NCBI GenBank assembly: GCA_023454395.1
Contig: JAEYFY010000435.1
Location: 1 to 37,668 of the forward strand
DNA from: Pseudomonadota bacterium
Lineage (GTDB): Bacteria; Pseudomonadota; Gammaproteobacteria; Enterobacterales; Enterobacteriaceae
Direction: 5' to 3'
DNA: 37,668 nt
Numbering within the stretch: position 1 is the stretch's first letter; every line of letters begins with the position of its first letter. This document shows positions 34,308 to 37,668 of this stretch, piece by piece. A program made the position numbers and the translations under genes. The notes under the pieces are model-generated. The model saw nothing but the letters and a program-made list of their open reading frames with translations, had not been told where the DNA came from and ran no database searches.

Positions 34308-34322
34308 ATGCTGTAACAGCAT
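34308..34322. promoter_or_regulatory. Perfect palindrome upstream of the tRNA-like promoter
   Basis: ATGCTGT-A-ACAGCAT. A one-base centre cannot form a hairpin loop, so it is likely a protein site. It lies 33 bases after the tail-fibre stop and about 62 bases upstream of the -35 hexamer. Confidence 0.45.
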
Positions 34323-34354
34323 AATTTCTAATTTTGAGACAGTACAGTTAATAG

Positions 34355-36046
34355 CTATAACAACACGTCATTTTCACCTAACCCGAATTGAGTCTTCATT
34401 TCCTCTTCCGCTTTCTGCGCTTCTTCCATCTCACGCATTCTCACGTTATAGATTGATTGCTCTGGCATCTGTACACGAACGGAGATAAAACGACCAGTTG
34501 GGATATCAATCGGGTCGCCATCATTGAAACCATCAATTTTATTATTGGCAAACTCTGGTGCATTAGGATGAGTTCGGTGATACGTTTTAACGAGAATCGA
34601 ACCGTCTTTGTTAACTTTAGAGTTAACCCATATCAACGGCTGTTTATTGACATCGAGTGGAATTTCAATACCGCCATCGACACCGCCCCAGCCTGCGTCA
34701 GCATTAAAACCGAGTACACCTTCGATAAGATATTCACCTTTTGCTATTCGAGTAACCGCAGCGCCTTCGGATTCGTCGTTAGTGGTAAATGCGCCGTCAG
34801 AATTGATGTTGATAATAGGGGAGGCTTTTTTGATGAAACCTTGTGGATCTGTAGTTGTATTTGCTGTGCTATAAAGAATCCGATGCCTAACAATCCCATT
34901 CGCATCTCTAACGTCTGAAGTGTATGAATAGACAACCCCGCTGGATGCATTAACAAATAAACCCGTCTTGATTGTTGAATTATAAGCAAGATGAATACCG
35001 CAACCGTGATTTATAAACTGATTTGTACCACTTCCCCCACCTTGCATAAAAAATGATGTTTGATTGCTATTTTTAAGGTCATCATTAGTAAATGTTGGGT
35101 TTATAGAACCTAAACCATAATCACCAACTAGCATCAGTGTTCCACCTTTCCTTTCTGGAAATCTAATACTATTACCAGAACCATCATAGGAAAGATAAAA
35201 TCCGTAAGGAACACCCTTTTCAGCTCTCAATAACCCAAAATAATTTGTCTGATTAGACTTATCCGAACTATAAAGCCCCTGATATGACACTAACTGACCA
35301 TTAAAACGCTGTGACTCTACAGAGTGCCTAGTTGGCAATTCCTCCCAAGGAAACCAATTAACCGATGTTTTAACTCTAATAAACTTTCTTGCTGATAAAT
35401 ATGTAGTGTACTCTTGAATACAGCCAGAACCCCACTCCCCGACAGTTTGAGTAACACGCAGTGCGCCAGCTTCTTTTATTGGATAATTTCTCTCAAGTGT
35501 AGCTTCATTAGTTGCATCTTGCTGATAATCGCCCGCAATTATGATCTCATTTAAATTTTTAGCATTCAGTTTGTTTACAGCACCTATACCAAAATCCCCA
35601 ATATGCACTGTTCTATTATCATCCGCTTTTTTACTAATATCCCCCTGCATCTTCTTAATACTATCGAGTGTGACAACTTCCCCGTTCGGCATCTCAATTT
35701 TTGTTTGCCCAGTCTGAGTCATCCATGTATTCATTGAGTCGAGGAAATATTGCGTGTATGCATTTATTGCAACCATAGTTCTAGCTGCATCACTATTATT
35801 ATCTGGCTCAGTAATATGAATTGAGAATGTGGTGTTAGTTGCTGTGGCTAATGCCGGTTGTGCTAATACTAATTCAGTGTCGGAATTAACGGATTTAATC
35901 ATATACGGAATATTCGTGTTTCCCGATTTAATTAAAATTGTCATTCCAATATTAATGGCTGGATTATTATTTTTAAATTTAGTGCCAGTGCCTTTGACAA
36001 TAGCAGACCCTGACACTGTGTTAACAGTGCCTGTTGTGTATATCAT
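34355..36046 (-). CDS. Phage tail fibre protein
   Basis: 563 aa, AGGAAA upstream. N-terminus: MIYTTGTVNTVSGSAIVKGTGTKF and an SDTELVLAQPA segment, a small beta domain seen in tail-fibre attachment regions, then DNNSDAARTMVAINAYTQYFLDSMNTWMTQTGQ. A knob-type repeat follows (YPIKEAGALRVTQTVGEWGSGCIQEYTTYLSARKFIRVKTSVNWFPWEELPTR). The C-terminal receptor-binding part is Gly- and Asn-rich and ends with the helix YNVRMREMEEAQKAEEEMKTQFG common to lambdoid fibres. It recognises the host surface. It follows the two small tail genes by 47 bases on the same strand. Confidence 0.88.
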   Translation of the reverse strand: MIYTTGTVNTVSGSAIVKGTGTKFKNNNPAINIGMTILIKSGNTNIPYMIKSVNSDTELVLAQPALATATNTTFSIHITEPDNNSDAARTMVAINAYTQYFLDSMNTWMTQTGQTKIEMPNGEVVTLDSIKKMQGDISKKADDNRTVHIGDFGIGAVNKLNAKNLNEIIIAGDYQQDATNEATLERNYPIKEAGALRVTQTVGEWGSGCIQEYTTYLSARKFIRVKTSVNWFPWEELPTRHSVESQRFNGQLVSYQGLYSSDKSNQTNYFGLLRAEKGVPYGFYLSYDGSGNSIRFPERKGGTLMLVGDYGLGSINPTFTNDDLKNSNQTSFFMQGGGSGTNQFINHGCGIHLAYNSTIKTGLFVNASSGVVYSYTSDVRDANGIVRHRILYSTANTTTDPQGFIKKASPIININSDGAFTTNDESEGAAVTRIAKGEYLIEGVLGFNADAGWGGVDGGIEIPLDVNKQPLIWVNSKVNKDGSILVKTYHRTHPNAPEFANNKIDGFNDGDPIDIPTGRFISVRVQMPEQSIYNVRMREMEEAQKAEEEMKTQFGLGENDVLL

Positions 36047-36093
36047 GATTTATTTCCTATAAATGAATATATTAAAAACGATGCAGAGGTAAA

Positions 36094-36702
36094 CTAAGAA
36101 AACATTGAAATATCAACCATAACGCCAGAAATTTCCATTCCAGAACCTTCTCTGTCAGGTGGCTTATCAACATAACCATCAAAAGGTGCCAAGAATTCAT
36201 ATGTATACTCAAACCTTAGCCCATCCATATCATTTTTGACTTGATAGCCTTCGAAATAGATATCGCCGTACCAAACTTCATCATAAGTAATAGGGTCTAT
36301 ATAAGCCTTGACGTTTCTATAATGTATGTAATTCAGTTCTCTGAAAACAATATAGCCATAACGATTCCCTTTTCTTCCATTAAGTTGATAATACCCATTT
36401 GGAGCCGTGTTTCTATTAACATCAAATTTCCCCCCGAAAGAAACAAACTTAGCCAGCGATGAAAACATTATCTTTCCGTTTTCATCATAAATTTCAAAAC
36501 CAACTCCGCTTAATGGAACAACAACCTCCTGTATCGGGGCAAGGATATAAGAACCATCCAGACCATAAACGACAGGATGTTTATACCAATCGTCAGGCTT
36601 ATTGCCCCCTTTAGGTATAAATTGTTTCAAGCACATGGTTTGTACATCATCTCTAAGTTGAAACGTCTTATTATCATCAAGCTTTATTTCAGCACCTATC
36701 AT
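36094..36702 (-). CDS. Phage tail-tip associated protein
   Basis: 202 aa from ATG 36702, which overlaps the preceding gene in a TAATG junction. It contains GVGFEIYDENGKIMFSSLAKFVSFGG, a motif it shares with the preceding gene product (GVGLEIYDEKGRLVIGTDQIIPRYLG), so the two are partly paralogous. The rest is strand-rich with many aromatic residues, consistent with a baseplate or receptor-contact protein. It may fall in DUF6453; I recall this only loosely. The gene order J, this pair, then fibre suggests a role at the tail tip. Confidence 0.7.
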   Translation of the reverse strand: MIGAEIKLDDNKTFQLRDDVQTMCLKQFIPKGGNKPDDWYKHPVVYGLDGSYILAPIQEVVVPLSGVGFEIYDENGKIMFSSLAKFVSFGGKFDVNRNTAPNGYYQLNGRKGNRYGYIVFRELNYIHYRNVKAYIDPITYDEVWYGDIYFEGYQVKNDMDGLRFEYTYEFLAPFDGYVDKPPDREGSGMEISGVMVDISMFS

Positions 36703-37052
36703 TACACCGCCCACACAATCAAATGTTGAGAAAACTCCTCAAATCCTTGCCCACCTCCGCTGTCCCATTGATTTACATTGTAATCAATAAACCACGTCAA
36801 CGTTGCTCCCGCCACAGACCAATTTGATAGCTCATTAGGTTTAGCGATAAGCCAAATACCGCCACCACCCTTAAACCGATACCGAAGATAAAACTCACAA
36901 AGTATCTCGCCGCCATACTCAATTTCGGGAATAGTTAACGAGCCATTTTTAGCAACAGGAATTTCATAATAACCAAGGTAACGAGGAATTATTTGGTCAG
37001 TTCCAATCACTAACCGACCCTTTTCATCATAAATTTCTAATCCTACTCCCAT
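36702..37052 (-). CDS. Small phage tail-tip protein
   Basis: 116 aa from ATG 37052, again in a TAATG overlap with the stop of gene J, so translation is coupled. MGVGLEIYDEKGRLVIGTDQIIPRYLGYYEIPVAKNGSLTIPEIEYGGEILCEFYLRYRFKGGGGIWLIAKP is strand-rich, with no signal or membrane segment. Its N-terminal 30 residues are repeated inside the next gene product. Probably a structural or receptor-contact protein of the tail. Confidence 0.7.
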   Translation of the reverse strand: MGVGLEIYDEKGRLVIGTDQIIPRYLGYYEIPVAKNGSLTIPEIEYGGEILCEFYLRYRFKGGGGIWLIAKPNELSNWSVAGATLTWFIDYNVNQWDSGGGQGFEEFSQHLIVWAV

Positions 37053-37668
37053 TACCACATCCCCATTCTGATCCGCATGGTTCCATTTTTATCAAACAGG
37101 CGTTTTAATACGTTAGTTTCAATCCAATAACCCTGAGAGTTATTCCCATATTTAATTTCCTCCCCGGTGCGCATGTTTAATTGATAACCTATTTTTTTAT
37201 CATGACTAAAATTAGTTGATTGCAATACATCAGCAATTTTTGCACTTGTAATTGTTGCGTCTTCAATAAATAAATCTCGAATAAACATCTGCCCATTCTT
37301 GGCATACATAAATAATTCCATCTTGCCATTTGCAGGGTTATACCAAGCAAAGTTATTCGCGTTGTAGCCAAAGAATGATTCGAGCTTTCCATTCTTAACT
37401 TGAGCGCTAATGACCTGTCCTGCTGCATTGTATTTCACGTTATTATGAACAATCGTGATATTAATAGAATGCGTAACAACTCCGTCGCCTGATTGCTCAA
37501 ATTCAGCCTGCATTTTTTGGTTAATCATGCCCTGCTGTTTACCAAATTGCGCTTGTACCTGTTCTTCGGATTTAGCCATGGCTTTATTCGTTTCAGATAT
37601 CGCTTCTTTATTTGTTGCAACATCAGCACGAATACGACCAACTTCTTTATCTGTATTGCCTAACTTCT
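37052..37668 (-). CDS. Host-specificity protein J, C-terminal part (partial)
   Basis: The frame is open to the right edge of the window (205 codons plus stop visible). It starts with a coiled-coil segment (KEVGRIRADVATNKEAISETNKAMAKSEEQVQAQFGK), then the J/DUF1983-type end: NAAGQVISAQVKNGKLESFFGYNANNFAWYNPANGKMELFMYAKNGQMFIRDLFIEDATITSAKIADVLQSTNFS and DKKIGYQLNMRTGEEIKYG. In lambda-like siphophages J forms the tail tip that contacts the receptor. The internal ATG at 37579 is not a start. The 5' part lies outside the window. Confidence 0.88.
   Translation of the reverse strand, partial: KLGNTDKEVGRIRADVATNKEAISETNKAMAKSEEQVQAQFGKQQGMINQKMQAEFEQSGDGVVTHSINITIVHNNVKYNAAGQVISAQVKNGKLESFFGYNANNFAWYNPANGKMELFMYAKNGQMFIRDLFIEDATITSAKIADVLQSTNFSHDKKIGYQLNMRTGEEIKYGNNSQGYWIETNVLKRLFDKNGTMRIRMGMW

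Overview
The window looks like the chromosome of a Proteus species (Morganellaceae). Base composition is very AT-rich, and the gene set (letAB-yebV-sdsR-yebY-yebZ-yobA-ftnA, ycdX, gltP, a 287-aa lipase of the Proteus type) is gammaproteobacterial with enterobacterial gene order. The lipase resembles Proteus lipase closely, but it differs from my recollection of the P. mirabilis protein at many positions, so a P. vulgaris-group species is my guess.

Layout. 1-5800 is conserved core: end of letA, letB with six MCE domains instead of the usual seven, yebV, the small RNA SdsR, the copper-type operon yobA-yebZ-yebY, and ferritin ftnA. 5800-13300 holds single-gene units, mostly closed by clear terminators: a universal stress protein, a DUF2628 membrane protein, a class IV adenylate cyclase, an orphan NqrE, a chemotaxis receptor behind a near-perfect sigma-28 promoter, the PHP phosphatase YcdX and an orphan HicB. 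13290-16000 holds the lipase, an orphan phage-type antiterminator Q directly upstream of it on the same strand, and a second methionine aminopeptidase paired with a ParD-like protein. 16300-24900 is an accessory stretch of lipoproteins, an AAA ATPase, a DHFR-like reductase, DUF5339, DUF7832 and Imm33 proteins, a YedE/DUF3343 selenium-type operon behind a structured leader RNA, and ydcH. 25179-28809 has a short-passenger autotransporter and gltP.

From about 29300 to 30960 the sequence is prophage debris: small phage ORFs, a DUF968 remnant, and the last 36 residues of a tyrosine integrase. At 30959-31123 lies a 165-bp 3' end of icd, the classic attachment site of e14/phage 21-type phages. To its right, up to and beyond the window edge, is a lambdoid siphophage prophage read on the minus strand: host-specificity protein J (C-terminus), two small tail proteins coupled by TAATG overlaps, a tail fibre, and then a cargo region between the fibre and the icd remnant.

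The cargo region is the most interesting part. A consensus sigma-70 promoter drives an 85-nt tRNA-like RNA. It keeps all the tRNA elbow invariants but has a 19-nt AU-rich anticodon loop. Sixteen bases after its 3' end starts a 270-aa protein with an RNRIVH (Rx4H) HEPN ribonuclease-type motif. The arrangement suggests a prophage-borne defence or toxin module in which a tRNA mimic and a HEPN protein are made from one transcript. Downstream there is a 10-bp tandem-repeat array, a lysine-rich 157-aa protein and two small ORFs. A second unexplained RNA structure is the three-stem leader in front of the yedE-like gene, which would pair with its Shine-Dalgarno sequence.
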